Origin: an uncultured Gammaproteobacteria bacterium
GTDB lineage: Bacteria; Pseudomonadota; Gammaproteobacteria; Pseudomonadales; Pseudohongiellaceae
Reading direction: 5' to 3'
Length of the DNA: 46,349 bases
Assembly: GCA_913054495.1 (NCBI GenBank)
Contig: CAJXIY010000011.1
Location: 1-46,349, forward strand
Part shown: positions 36,210-44,707 of the stretch, one piece after another
How the letters are laid out: the number at the start of each line of letters is the position of its first letter
Position numbering within the stretch: the first letter of the stretch is position 1
Translations under genes and position numbers: made by a program
Notes under the pieces: model-generated
What the model saw: only the letters and a program-made list of their open reading frames with translations
Databases searched by the model: none
Told to the model about the DNA's origin: nothing

Positions 36210-36452
36210 TCAGGATTTTTCCAGCAGCAGGGGGTTGTTCTTGTAGTGAAACTCGATGTCACGATAGGGCCAGATGCCAACCCAGTACTGAATGGCGTAC
36301 AGGGTTATCAGAATGGTCCAACCCAGGTGCAACCAGTCAACCTTCGGCCTGACGTGGGTTCGCAGCAGGTTTCCCCAGCCACCAAACATCTCGGTGAGCG
36401 CAATGGCGATGACCACCGAGGCGATGGCCATGAGAAATTCGAATAAGGTCAT
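36210..36452 (-). CDS. Small membrane protein, unknown function
   Basis: An 80-residue protein with two hydrophobic helices (about residues 3-22, FLMAIASVVIAIALTEMFGG, and 42-62, LGWTILITLYAIQYWVGIWPY) and a charged tail. No family recognised. The coding potential is moderate: the helices look genuine and the start is ATG. It stands alone between the FixH-like gene and the cold-shock gene. Confidence 0.55.
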   Translation of the reverse strand: MTLFEFLMAIASVVIAIALTEMFGGWGNLLRTHVRPKVDWLHLGWTILITLYAIQYWVGIWPYRDIEFHYKNNPLLLEKS

Positions 36453-36513
36453 GCTCTCTCTGCTTCTATTACTATCGTCAGATTAACATAGCTTGGTAAG
36501 TAAACGGCGTCAT

Positions 36514-36547
36514 AAAAAAAGGGCAAGTTCTCTCGAACTCGCCCTTT
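36514..36547 (-). terminator. Rho-independent terminator of the cold-shock gene
   Basis: Stem AAAGGGCaAGTTC (36518-36530) and GAACTcGCCCTTT (36535-36547), 12 of 13 paired, with a TCTC loop. On the minus strand it is followed by a run of T (36511-36520 is A-rich on plus), so it fits transcription of the csp gene, about 43 bases past its stop. Confidence 0.92.
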
Positions 36548-36583
36548 AATTTTAGAGTTTGCGGGGCCAGCCCTGCAAACCTG

Positions 36584-36599
36584 AGCTCTCTAGAGAGCT
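36584..36599. repeat. 16-bp perfect palindrome across the csp stop codon
   Basis: AGCTCTCTAGAGAGCT is a perfect palindrome that includes the csp stop codon TAG at 36590-36592. A further hairpin GTTTGC/GCAAAC lies just downstream at about 36557-36580. Together with the terminator these make a highly structured 3' end. Confidence 0.8.
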
Positions 36600-36799
36600 A
36601 CGATATCTTCGGCCTGTGGGCCTTTTTGACCATCGGTAACGATGAACTCAACTTTTTGGCCTTCCGCCAGGGTCTTGAAGCCAGAACCTGAGATTGCGCT
36701 GAAATGTGCAAACACATCCGGGCCGCCTTCGCGTTCGATGAATCCAAAGCCTTTGCTTTCGTTAAACCACTTAACTGTTCCAGTAATTTTGTCAGACAT
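36590..36799 (-). CDS. Cold-shock protein (CspA family)
   Basis: A 69-residue single cold-shock domain with the RNA-binding motifs KGFGFIE (RNP1) and DVFAHFSAI (RNP2). CspA-type proteins melt RNA secondary structure, at low temperature or constitutively depending on the copy. The gene is monocistronic, with a clear terminator and a long leader. The sequence alone does not say which Csp paralogue it is. Confidence 0.97.
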   Translation of the reverse strand: MSDKITGTVKWFNESKGFGFIEREGGPDVFAHFSAISGSGFKTLAEGQKVEFIVTDGQKGPQAEDIVAL

Positions 36800-36948
36800 A
36801 CTAATTATCCTGTAAATATAATGATTGTTCCTGATAATTCAGGAGTTCGTGCTAGAAATAGGGCCGGTACTTATAAATTCAGGACGAGGTATTACTTAGA
36901 AAACTTCGAAATGGGTATAAATAGAGTGCGGTCTTTCAAGCTGCGGGC
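36800..36948 (-). promoter_or_regulatory. Long csp 5' leader with alternative pairing
   Basis: The likely transcript leader is about 140 bases. It contains a hairpin TCCTGA/TCAGGA at 36829-36844, whose inner AAUUAUC could instead pair with GAUAAUU of the ribosome binding region just before the ATG. Such mutually exclusive pairing would fit temperature-responsive leader switches of cspA-like genes; here it is only drawn by eye. Confidence 0.45.
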
Positions 36949-36976
36949 AGTTTACCGGCAAATAGCCAGATGTCAA
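36949..36976 (-). promoter_or_regulatory. Candidate sigma-70 promoter for csp
   Basis: On the minus strand TTGACA (36971-36976) is followed after 16 bases by TAAACT (36949-36954). The -35 is a perfect consensus; the -10 matches four of six. It lies about 150 bases before the csp start. Confidence 0.65.
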
Positions 36977-37068
36977 TGAAATTTTTAACTATCCATAACC
37001 CCTGTAAGCGCCGTGGCATATCGCTCGCAGCGCTTCAGCGGCACGGGCGTGCAGCAATCGATTCGGTC

Positions 37069-38001
37069 TCAGGGTCTTGCCAGCAACCACCACTTCAAGG
37101 TGCTGGTGACAAGTTCCGCCGCATCCTGCTGCACGAAATGATTGGCGTTCGGGGCGGTGACGATGGTGGTATCGCCGTCGTTCCAGTCCCAGGTATTGTT
37201 GAGGCCATCCGAATGCAGGGCCGTGTCCCGTAAGCCGTGAAAGACCAATAATGGCAGGTCGAGTTGCGGAGCCGGGGGTGGTGCCGGCGTATTACTCCCC
37301 GCCCTGGGGTAGTTCTGCTTGTAGTATGCCAGCATGCCATCGAAACTGGATTGGGCGAACGCCTCCGCGTAACGTGCCCTGGCATCCGGGTCCGACACCC
37401 AGAATGAGAGGGTCTGGGCGGTCATTGGCCCACCAAACAGAATATCCGGATCGGCTGGTGAGCCCTCAATAAAGGTGCGGGCGTAGCTGCTATTCTCTTG
37501 TTGTTCCACGTTATTCGCCAACTCACGGGCCAGGCCATTGGGATGGGGTAGGTTCAGGATGACCAGCTTGTCCACCATCTGCGGCAGCGCAAAGGCGAAC
37601 TGCCAGGACACGATTCCGCCCCAGTCATGGCCGACGATGGTGGCCTTGTCTGCCCCCAAATGCCTGATGACAGCCGCTACATCGCCCACCAGATAGCGCA
37701 TATTATAGTTGGCTTCGCCCTCCGGTTGACCGCTGAGGTTGTAACCGCGCTGATCGATGGCGACGACCTTGAAATCATCCTTGAGGCCTTCCATCTGGTG
37801 GCGCCAGCTGTACCAGAAATCCGGGAAACCATGGATCATGATCACCAACGGACCCTCACCCACGGTCGCATAGTGTATCTTGACGCCGTCACTGTCGGCA
37901 TAGCCATGCTCCACTTCGTCCCAGATATCGGCGTTGGCGCCGGCAGCGAAGAATAGGAAGGTGGCGAGAAAGAAGAATTTGAGGAGGTGTCGCTTTTGCA
38001 T
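37069..38001 (-). CDS. Exported alpha/beta hydrolase, epoxide hydrolase-like
   Basis: A 310-residue protein with a signal peptide (about 1-24, [12 protein letters not shown]). The hydrolase core has [21 protein letters not shown] and the nucleophile elbow [10 protein letters not shown] (Asp nucleophile), with the catalytic His in NANHFVQQ and an acid in [12 protein letters not shown]. This is the epoxide hydrolase/haloalkane dehalogenase branch. It shares HGxPxxWYSWRHQ with the protein at 21712-22854 but is clearly a separate gene. Periplasmic location is inferred from the signal. It is monocistronic. Confidence 0.9.
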   Translation of the reverse strand: MQKRHLLKFFFLATFLFFAAGANADIWDEVEHGYADSDGVKIHYATVGEGPLVIMIHGFPDFWYSWRHQMEGLKDDFKVVAIDQRGYNLSGQPEGEANYNMRYLVGDVAAVIRHLGADKATIVGHDWGGIVSWQFAFALPQMVDKLVILNLPHPNGLARELANNVEQQENSSYARTFIEGSPADPDILFGGPMTAQTLSFWVSDPDARARYAEAFAQSSFDGMLAYYKQNYPRAGSNTPAPPPAPQLDLPLLVFHGLRDTALHSDGLNNTWDWNDGDTTIVTAPNANHFVQQDAAELVTSTLKWWLLARP

Positions 38002-38176
38002 AATAAATCTCGATTCAGGTTGGCGGTGTCATGTATTCGTGCGCTCCCGCTTTGCTAAGCGCGAACGCCCGGAGAATCTGGATTAAAGCAGAATTTCGGC
38101 AATAAATTAAGCCACCGAACTGGTATTTTAGATTATTCTGCGTAGGGGGTCGGTCCGCAGAGATATAAATAATTAG

Positions 38177-39808
38177 TCAGAGGCGCCTTAATTCAAATCC
38201 ACGGTAACCGCTGTTCGCGACCTGTTCGCATTTCTCCACGTAGGACGGATAGCCGAGGTAGGGCATAAAAATTCTGGGTTTACCGGGGATGTTGGCGCCG
38301 GTGTACCAGGAATTGCAACCGCTGGGGAACAGGGTCCTGTTGGCTATTTTATTAACCAGCCTGACCCAGCGGGTCTCTGCCTTACTGCTGGCTTCGATGG
38401 TAGCAACTGAATTTTCTCGCAGGTGTTGCAGGCAATCACCAATCCATTCCACGTGTTGTTCGATCGCTACGATCATATTCGCCAGTACCGAGGGGCTGCC
38501 GGGGCCGGTGATGGTAAAAAAGTTAGGAAATCCATGTACCGCTAATCCCAGGTAGTTTTTCGGGCCGTGCTGCCATTTTTCACGCAAACTCAAGCCCTGA
38601 CGCCCGCGTATATCGATACCCAATAAGGCGCCGGTCATGGCGTCGAAGCCGGTGGCCATAATCAGGATGTCGAATTCATATTCCTTCTCCGCAGTCTTGA
38701 TACCGGCGCCGGTGATGCCCTCGATGGGGCAGGCATTGACATCGACGAGGCTGACATTGTCCCGGTTAAATGTCTGGTAATAGTCGCTGTCTACACACAG
38801 TCGCTTGCAACCCATTACGGTTTGCGGACACAGCAGTTCGGCGACGATAGGGTCTTTGACTATGCCGCGGATTTTGTTACGGATAAATTCCGCGGCAGTT
38901 TTGTTAGCCTCGAGACTCGTAGCCAGATCGTTGAAACTGGCCAGAAATGGCAGGCCACCTGCGTCCCAGCGTTGCTGGTAGCTTGACTCTCTCTCTGCTG
39001 CGGGGACTTCCAGCGCGGACACGGAATTGGGATTATTGTCCAGAGCGGCATAACGTTGGGAGTTTTGCTCACGAAACCGCGAGTAGTCTGCCTTAATTGT
39101 TCTCTCATGATCAGGATCCATGCTGGCATTGTGTGCCGGGATGGAATAACTGGCGGTGCGCTGAAAAATCGTCAGGGAGTCGGCCTGTGCGGCAATCAAC
39201 GGCGCTATCTGGATCGCCGACGAACCGGTGCCAATCATGCCCACGCGCTTGCCGACGAAGTCTACGCCCTGATGTGACCATTTGCCGGTATGCAATAGCG
39301 AGCCTTCGAATTCATCGAGTCCGGGAAAATCCGGTATATTAATACTGGACAGGCAGCCGGTGGCCATGATGCAAAATTGGGCCTGGAAGACTTCCCCGTT
39401 ATCGGTTGTGATCCGCCAGCTGTCGCCATCGTTGCCACGATTGTTAGCGCTGACGTTTGCCGCGATGAAGTGCATGGCATTAACGTGGGTGTTGAACTGA
39501 ATGTCCCGGCGCAGGTCGAAGCGATCGGCAACGTGGTTGGCATACTCGAGAATTTCAGCTTGGGCTGCGTATTTTTCGCTCCAGTGCCATTGCTGCTGCA
39601 GTTCTTCCGAAAACTGATAGGAGTATTCCAGGCTGGCGACATCGCACCGAGCGCCGGGGTAGCGGTTCCAATACCAGGTCCCCCCGACGTCCTTTGCAAT
39701 CTCCAATACCCGCACCGAGAAGCCAAGATTGCGCAGGTAGTGCAGCGCATACATGCCGGCGAATCCCGCTCCAACCACGACAACATCAAATTTTTGTATT
39801 GGCGTCAT
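38177..39808 (-). CDS. Flavin-containing monooxygenase, Baeyer-Villiger type
   Basis: FAD/NADPH monooxygenase of 543 residues from the ATG at 39808. The N-terminal FAD site is VVVGAGFAGMYALH, the second nucleotide site is GMIGTGSSAIQIAP, and the Baeyer-Villiger-like fingerprint FEGSLLHTGKWSHQ lies between them; the last position of the consensus (P or D after W) is Ser here. GGTWYWNRYPGARCDVAS is typical of cyclohexanone/phenylacetone monooxygenase-like enzymes. They convert ketones to esters or lactones using NADPH, in the cytoplasm. The frame continues to a TTG at 39826 that is less likely. It lies 40 bases below the end of the HupE gene on the same strand. Confidence 0.93.
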   Translation of the reverse strand: MTPIQKFDVVVVGAGFAGMYALHYLRNLGFSVRVLEIAKDVGGTWYWNRYPGARCDVASLEYSYQFSEELQQQWHWSEKYAAQAEILEYANHVADRFDLRRDIQFNTHVNAMHFIAANVSANNRGNDGDSWRITTDNGEVFQAQFCIMATGCLSSINIPDFPGLDEFEGSLLHTGKWSHQGVDFVGKRVGMIGTGSSAIQIAPLIAAQADSLTIFQRTASYSIPAHNASMDPDHERTIKADYSRFREQNSQRYAALDNNPNSVSALEVPAAERESSYQQRWDAGGLPFLASFNDLATSLEANKTAAEFIRNKIRGIVKDPIVAELLCPQTVMGCKRLCVDSDYYQTFNRDNVSLVDVNACPIEGITGAGIKTAEKEYEFDILIMATGFDAMTGALLGIDIRGRQGLSLREKWQHGPKNYLGLAVHGFPNFFTITGPGSPSVLANMIVAIEQHVEWIGDCLQHLRENSVATIEASSKAETRWVRLVNKIANRTLFPSGCNSWYTGANIPGKPRIFMPYLGYPSYVEKCEQVANSGYRGFELRRL

Positions 39809-39847
39809 GTCGCTGTGAGTTCTCAAGACATCCTCAATATTGTGGCT

Positions 39848-40882
39848 TTAAACCAGGAACAACGAAGGCAGGCGTTCGACGAACCAGTATGCCGCGATCC
39901 CCCCCAGGCCATAGGCCAGACCGCGGTGGGCACTACGCAGTAGATCTGCGAGAAATTTCATGATCAGCAAGTTAACAACGATGAGTACACAAATAAAGGC
40001 GACCTGACCCGCTTCTACACCCAGGTTAAAGAATAGCAGGGCCAGTGGAATATCCGCTTGGTTGAGGCCGATATCACCCAGGGCATTGGCAAAACCGAAG
40101 CCGTGAATAAGGCCGAAGGCAAAGGCAACCACCCATGGCTTGGAATGTACCAGGGTCTGCTGCCCCCTCTGACCCATGATGATTTCCCTGGCAAGAAACA
40201 TGATCGAGAGTGCGATTAGCACTTCGATGGGAGCATTGGGTACGGGAAAAATTCCCAACGCGGCGCAGGCGAGGGTGATGCTGTGGGCGATGGTGAAGGC
40301 GGTGACTGTCTGTATGAGCTTCCAAAATCCTTGCAATAACAACAACAGGCCGAGGATGAACAGCAGATGATCGACACCGAACAAAATGTGTTCGGCTCCC
40401 AGTTGCAGATAACGGGCAGCGAGACTGCCCAGCGAGCCGGCGCCAGCCTTTAATTCGCTCAGTGGCACCTCGACGCTGATACCATCGCCGGGGAAAAATC
40501 CGGAGACACTGCTGCCGTCCTCCCAGTTGGCGACAAGCACGACGCCCTGGAAAGACCAGGGAAAGGAGATACGATCGTCTGCGTTCAGCGCTGGATCGCA
40601 TTGAAATCTGTAGCTGAAATCCCCCGGTGCGAGACCCACGCAGCGTGCCGGCAAGATTCGCTCAATGTTAAACAGGGGCGGGACTTGCTGGTCGACGATG
40701 GACAACCGATATTGATTGTTAGTCATTTCGTCCATGAACACGCGGGCAACACCGGTGACATCGATATCGTGTGCGTTGGCCTGTGCGCTCAATAAACAAA
40801 GAAAAGTGAGAAACAGCTGGGTTAGGAGGCGACGTTGCAGTCTGCAGCGTCTGCGCAGATCACACATCATCGATAATAACAA
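39848..40882 (-). CDS. HupE/UreJ-type membrane protein with N-terminal extracytoplasmic domain
   Basis: A 344-residue protein with a signal-like N-terminus (LFLTFLCLLSAQANAHD), an extracytoplasmic beta domain (about 38-165) and about six transmembrane helices. The helix motifs FGVDHLLFILGLLLL, FTIAHSITL, APIEVLIALSIMFLA and GLIHGFGFANAL with conserved His/Asp residues are those of the HupE/UreJ_2 group, some of which import nickel or other metals. Start is uncertain: ATGs at 40882 and 40867 both precede the signal. It overlaps the upstream PpiC-like gene by 23 bases. Confidence 0.82.
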   Translation of the reverse strand: MLLSMMCDLRRRCRLQRRLLTQLFLTFLCLLSAQANAHDIDVTGVARVFMDEMTNNQYRLSIVDQQVPPLFNIERILPARCVGLAPGDFSYRFQCDPALNADDRISFPWSFQGVVLVANWEDGSSVSGFFPGDGISVEVPLSELKAGAGSLGSLAARYLQLGAEHILFGVDHLLFILGLLLLLQGFWKLIQTVTAFTIAHSITLACAALGIFPVPNAPIEVLIALSIMFLAREIIMGQRGQQTLVHSKPWVVAFAFGLIHGFGFANALGDIGLNQADIPLALLFFNLGVEAGQVAFICVLIVVNLLIMKFLADLLRSAHRGLAYGLGGIAAYWFVERLPSLFLV

Positions 40883-41687
40883 TGGAGTAGCGCTCCCACA
40901 ATTTGTCTATCTCCTGCTGTAATAGCAACTCCTCTTCCACGCCGATCCAGTCCAGTCGTACCCGATCAATAATTTCATCCAGCGGAGGAATCCGTGCTGC
41001 GGCTTTCTGTGTCACCCTGAGCCAATGCTGGCCACGATTGCTGACGAAGGGACCAATCCATTGGTTGATACTGGCAGCAAATACATTTTGCGAAAACTCA
41101 TCTTCGAAAATATTGCTGAGATCGACAGGATTCACCCGTGGTAATACCGAAACTGTTCCTGCTTCGACAGCCAGCAGGACATCCGGCTCCGCCTGGCTCT
41201 GTAACAGCGCCATCACTTCTGCAGCAAGGGGTTCAGTGCTGTTGAAAACCACTTCATCCGCCGTGACCATTGCCATGGTTTCGTAGCGAGGGCTATTGCG
41301 CCGATAAAATTCCGCCAGTTCTTCAGCGCTGGGCTGAATTACGTTGGCACTCAATACGTGGCGCATTTTCTGGGCCAGCATGTCATGAATGCGCACGTCG
41401 TTATCCAGTCCCATCGACAGGGCTTCCTGCACCAGAATTTGCTCTTCCACGTAAGTTGAAGTAATTAGCTGGCGCTGCTCCGCGGATAGTTCTTCACCTC
41501 GACTCAGCTCCTGGAGGAATATCCTGGCGTCGATTTCCCGCTGACTGATTTCCAGCAGGTTTTCATTGCCGCCCTGGGTAATGGCGTAGAGTGCGAAAAT
41601 AACCGCGGCGATCAGGAAGAAGTGCAGGGTCGGTTCGCCGATGACAGCCCGAAGTGGGGAGCCAGGATGTTTTTGTTCTGTATTCAT
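40860..41687 (-). CDS. PpiC/SurA-like peptidyl-prolyl isomerase, membrane anchored
   Basis: A 275-residue protein with one N-terminal membrane helix (about 22-38, FFLIAAVIFALYAI) and a parvulin-type layout: an N-terminal helical chaperone part (YVEEQILVQEALSMGLDNDVRI) and a C-terminal PPIase-like domain (NVFAASINQWIGPFVSNRGQHWLRVTQ). In several genomes such proteins sit next to HupE/UreJ genes, as here. It may help fold the extracytoplasmic domain of its partner (inference). The PPIase domain is short and not fully canonical. Confidence 0.8.
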   Translation of the reverse strand: MNTEQKHPGSPLRAVIGEPTLHFFLIAAVIFALYAITQGGNENLLEISQREIDARIFLQELSRGEELSAEQRQLITSTYVEEQILVQEALSMGLDNDVRIHDMLAQKMRHVLSANVIQPSAEELAEFYRRNSPRYETMAMVTADEVVFNSTEPLAAEVMALLQSQAEPDVLLAVEAGTVSVLPRVNPVDLSNIFEDEFSQNVFAASINQWIGPFVSNRGQHWLRVTQKAAARIPPLDEIIDRVRLDWIGVEEELLLQQEIDKLWERYSIVIIDDV

Positions 41688-41936
41688 GGTTGCTTATCAG
41701 GCCGGTAGCCAGGCTCGTTGGCCCAGGAAAAGAGCAGGTTAAATTCTGTCAGGGCCTGATGCAAGTTTTGATTAACAGTCCGCGCTGAAATAAGCTATTC
41801 AGCCGTCGAGGACCGCGCGATAGCCTGAGCATTACACTATTATTAGGAGGTGCTCTTGCAAGCATGATCCACTTGATATTCTATTATGGTCCCTGCAGTA
41901 GTCCCTGTAGCGCCATCAGGAGTACTATGACTGGCC
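41688..41936. other. Divergent intergenic region, with a possible short upstream ORF
   Basis: The 249 bases between the PpiC-like gene (minus) and the propeller gene (plus) hold no full gene. AGGAG at 41918-41922 is four bases before an ATG at 41927, which opens a nine-codon frame ending at 41956, and 14 bases before the ATG at 41937. Either the short frame is translated and overlaps the real start, or the spacing is simply long. Confidence 0.4.
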
Positions 41937-42932
41937 ATGAAACACTTTATTTGTAAGCTTCTCGGCAGCGTGATGACAGCGGCTGTCCTCGCCAATATGG
42001 CGTTCTCCGATACCCCCGCGGCCCCCCGCATTACGCGTCTCGGAAATGGCCCAATCATCGTGCCGCATATGGATGGGCGCATGGGTAGCAATATTCAGGG
42101 CCCGTCGCTGATCAAGGTGCCAGACTGGATCGATAGTCCCCTGGGTGCGTACTATCTGTATTTTGCCGATCATCGCGGCACTTACATCCGCCTCGCCTAT
42201 GCCGATGCGGTCACCGGCCCCTGGACTATGTATGAGCCGGGCTCACTGCAGCTGGGGCAAAGCCATTTCCCCACCACCTGTCCTCCCTGCTCACTGGCAA
42301 GCGGCACCAACGCTGCCTTGTACCCTCACATCGCCTCACCCGATGTTCATATCGACCGGGAGAACCAGCAGATCATCATGTATATCCATGGCCGTGATGT
42401 GGGTCGGCAATTGACGCGGGTGGCCTTATCGGCAGACGGCATTAATTTCGAGGGTAAACCACAGGTGCTGGGTCGACCGTATTTTCGGGTCATTCAGCAC
42501 GACGGCTATCACTATGCCTTGTCCATGCCGGGCTATCTGTATCGGTCGCGGGATGGGCTGACGGACTTTGAGCAGGGGCCACGGTTTTTTAATAACAATA
42601 TGCGCCATAGTGCCTTGCTGATCCGGAACAACAACTTACATGTATTCTGGACCCAGGCCGGTCACGCGCCCGAGCGCGTCTTCATGTCCGTCATCGCCAT
42701 GGACGGTGGCTGGATGAGTTGGAAGGAATCAGATCCGGTGGAAGTTTTACGTCCGCAAACCGAATTCGAAGGTGTGAATCTCCCTATCGAAGCCTCGCGT
42801 CGGGGTTATATCGATGAACGCGCCAATCAATTGCGTGATCCCACTATTTACCAGGAAGATGGCGATATTTACCTGCTCTACTCCGTGTCTGGTGAATATG
42901 GAATTGCCATCGCCCGTGTGGAATTTGAATAG
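41937..42932 (+). CDS. Secreted GH43-like five-bladed propeller protein
   Basis: A 331-residue protein with a signal peptide (about 1-24). The repeating beta-blade pattern (AYYLYFADHRGTYIRLAYADAVTGPW, ADGINFEGKPQVLGRPYFRVIQHDGYHYALSMPG, LRDPTIYQEDGDIYLLYSVSGEYGIAIARV) resembles family 43/32-type glycosidase propellers (FADHRG, SPDVHID, LRDPTIY), where Asp/Glu residues are catalytic. I cannot assign the three catalytic acids, so it may be a glycosidase or a binding protein. It is monocistronic, upstream of guaB, which is separated by a hairpin and a promoter. Confidence 0.7.
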   Translation: MKHFICKLLGSVMTAAVLANMAFSDTPAAPRITRLGNGPIIVPHMDGRMGSNIQGPSLIKVPDWIDSPLGAYYLYFADHRGTYIRLAYADAVTGPWTMYEPGSLQLGQSHFPTTCPPCSLASGTNAALYPHIASPDVHIDRENQQIIMYIHGRDVGRQLTRVALSADGINFEGKPQVLGRPYFRVIQHDGYHYALSMPGYLYRSRDGLTDFEQGPRFFNNNMRHSALLIRNNNLHVFWTQAGHAPERVFMSVIAMDGGWMSWKESDPVEVLRPQTEFEGVNLPIEASRRGYIDERANQLRDPTIYQEDGDIYLLYSVSGEYGIAIARVEFE

Positions 42933-42970
42933 CAGTGGATCAGTTTTCGCAATAAGTTGTCTTTATTAGA

Positions 42971-42995
42971 CTCGGCCAGCAGGCCTGTTGCCGAG
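42971..42995. terminator. Hairpin between the propeller gene and guaB
   Basis: CTCGGCcAGCAGG and CCTGTTGCCGAG form a stem with one bulge or mismatch, 39 bases after the propeller stop. No T-tract follows, so it would be a weak or factor-assisted terminator. Confidence 0.35.
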
Positions 42996-43004
42996 CCCAC
43001 AATT

Positions 43005-43034
43005 CTATACAAGCTCAGACTCTATCTGTATAAT
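43005..43034 (+). promoter_or_regulatory. Candidate guaB promoter
   Basis: A perfect TATAAT lies at 43029-43034, 28 bases before the guaB start, with a weaker -35 (TATACA at 43006-43011, 17-base spacer, four of six to consensus). Confidence 0.6.
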
Positions 43035-43062
43035 GCCGTTTTTGTAGATGGTGGTTAATCTT

Positions 43063-44532
43063 ATGTTACGCATTGCTGAAGAGGCTCTAACATTCGACGA
43101 TGTTCTGCTCCTGCCTGCTCACTCCAACATTCTCCCCAAATCAGTAAGACTCGAATCGCAATTGACACAAGCTATTGTGTTGAATATTCCACTGGTTTCT
43201 TCCGCCATGGATACGGTCACCGAATCCAGGCTCGCCATCGCCATGGCGCAGGAAGGTGGCCTCGGTGTGATTCACAAGAGCATGAGTGTAGACAAGCAGG
43301 CCCGGGAAGTGCTCCTCGTTAAAAAATATGAATCTGGTGTCGTCAAAGATCCAATAACGATTCCGGTAACGGCGACCGTCCGCGATACGGTGGCACTGAT
43401 GGCGGAGCACAACATCTCCGGATTGCCGGTGTTGGGCAGCAGTGGACTGGTAGGTATCGTAACCAGTCGGGACGTGCGCTTCGAAGCAAATCTCGATGCC
43501 GATGTCGCGTCTATCATGACCCCGAAAGATCGGCTGGTGACGGTGGGTGAAGATTTCGCACTGGACGAAGTCAAGGAATTATTGCATCGTCACCGTATTG
43601 AAAAAATCCTGGTGGTGAACGGTGGCTTCGAGCTTCGCGGTTTGATCACCCTCAAGGATATTCGAAAATCAGAAGACTTTCCCAATGCCTGCAAAGACAA
43701 TCTGGGTCGATTGCGTGCGGCGGCAGCCATTGGCACCGGTGCCGATTCTGTCGAGCGCGTGGATGCGATCATCGAGGCGGGCGTCGATGTGGTGGTGGTC
43801 GATACTGCCCATGGTCACCATCAGGGAGTGATCGACCAGGTTAAGTATGTTAAAGACAAGCATCCTGAAATTGCCGTCATCGGGGGTAATATTGCCACCG
43901 CCGATGCGGCGAAAGCTCTGGCAAAAGCCGGAGCAGATGCGGTCAAGGTGGGTATCGGCCCCGGCTCTATTTGTACCACCCGTATCGTGACCGGTGTGGG
44001 TGTGCCGCAGATTAGCGCCGTGGCCAACGTGGTGGAGGCGCTAAAGGGGTCCCAGGTGTGCGTAATCTCCGATGGCGGTATTCGTTACTCCGGCGATATC
44101 GCCAAGGTAATCGCCGCCGGTGCCCATGTGGTCATGATCGGCAGCCTGCTGGCTGGCTCGGAGGAGGCCCCGGGTGAAGTTGAACTCTACCAGGGCAGGA
44201 GCTACAAGGCCTATCGTGGAATGGGTTCTCTGGGTGCCATGTCACATTCTCAAGGCTCCAGTGATCGCTATTTTCAAAACATCGAGTCGGGTACCGAAAA
44301 ACTGGTTCCCGAAGGCATCGAAGGCAGGGTACCCTACAAGGGATCGATGTCGGCGATCGTGCACCAGCTCATGGGCGGGCTCCGTTCCAGCATGGGTTAT
44401 ACCGGCTGTGGCGATATCACCGAGATGCGCACCAAGACCCAGTTCGTCAAGATTACGGCATCGGGTATGTCCGAATCCCACGTCCACGACGTTAGTATTA
44501 CTAAAGAAGCACCTAACTACCGGGTGAGTTAG
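43063..44532 (+). CDS. guaB: Inosine-5'-monophosphate dehydrogenase
   Basis: IMPDH oxidises IMP to XMP with NAD+, the first committed step of GMP synthesis. The usual start [21 protein letters not shown] is at the ATG 43063; an ATG at 43048 would add five residues and lies close to the predicted promoter. The 489-residue protein has the TIM-barrel active site with [15 protein letters not shown] (C304 nucleophile) and a CBS pair (about 93-205). The flap [16 protein letters not shown] and the conserved YRGMGS are present. guaA follows 175 bases later across a large palindrome. Confidence 0.98.
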   Translation: MLRIAEEALTFDDVLLLPAHSNILPKSVRLESQLTQAIVLNIPLVSSAMDTVTESRLAIAMAQEGGLGVIHKSMSVDKQAREVLLVKKYESGVVKDPITIPVTATVRDTVALMAEHNISGLPVLGSSGLVGIVTSRDVRFEANLDADVASIMTPKDRLVTVGEDFALDEVKELLHRHRIEKILVVNGGFELRGLITLKDIRKSEDFPNACKDNLGRLRAAAAIGTGADSVERVDAIIEAGVDVVVVDTAHGHHQGVIDQVKYVKDKHPEIAVIGGNIATADAAKALAKAGADAVKVGIGPGSICTTRIVTGVGVPQISAVANVVEALKGSQVCVISDGGIRYSGDIAKVIAAGAHVVMIGSLLAGSEEAPGEVELYQGRSYKAYRGMGSLGAMSHSQGSSDRYFQNIESGTEKLVPEGIEGRVPYKGSMSAIVHQLMGGLRSSMGYTGCGDITEMRTKTQFVKITASGMSESHVHDVSITKEAPNYRVS

Positions 44533-44536
44533 GGAC

Positions 44537-44656
44537 GATGAACCCTCTATGGGCGCAATCCTTCGTTAAAGGCAGTCACAAAATGCTCGCGTACTACGTG
44601 TACGCTCCGCTTTTGAGACTGCCTTTGCCTCGTCTTGCACCCATAGAGGGCTCATC
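44537..44656. repeat. 120-nt nested palindrome between guaB and guaA
   Basis: Three nested arms: outer 44537-44558 with 44635-44656 (22 nt, 20 paired), inner 44568-44583 with 44611-44626 (16 nt, one mismatch), and a central 6-bp hairpin GCGTAC/GTACGC at 44589-44605. The whole unit could fold into one long hairpin in RNA or be a MITE-like element. No open reading frame or terminal duplication is evident. Confidence 0.92.
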
Positions 44657-44707
44657 TCGAGTCAGCAGGCAGGAGACTTTTTTAGCCCAAAAGATAAATG
44701 GAAGTAA

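Noticed and set aside
36557..36599. Palindromes at the csp 3' end as a mobile-element end
   Set aside because: They are adjacent to a clear terminator and the stop codon, with no flanking duplication; a structured transcript end is simpler.
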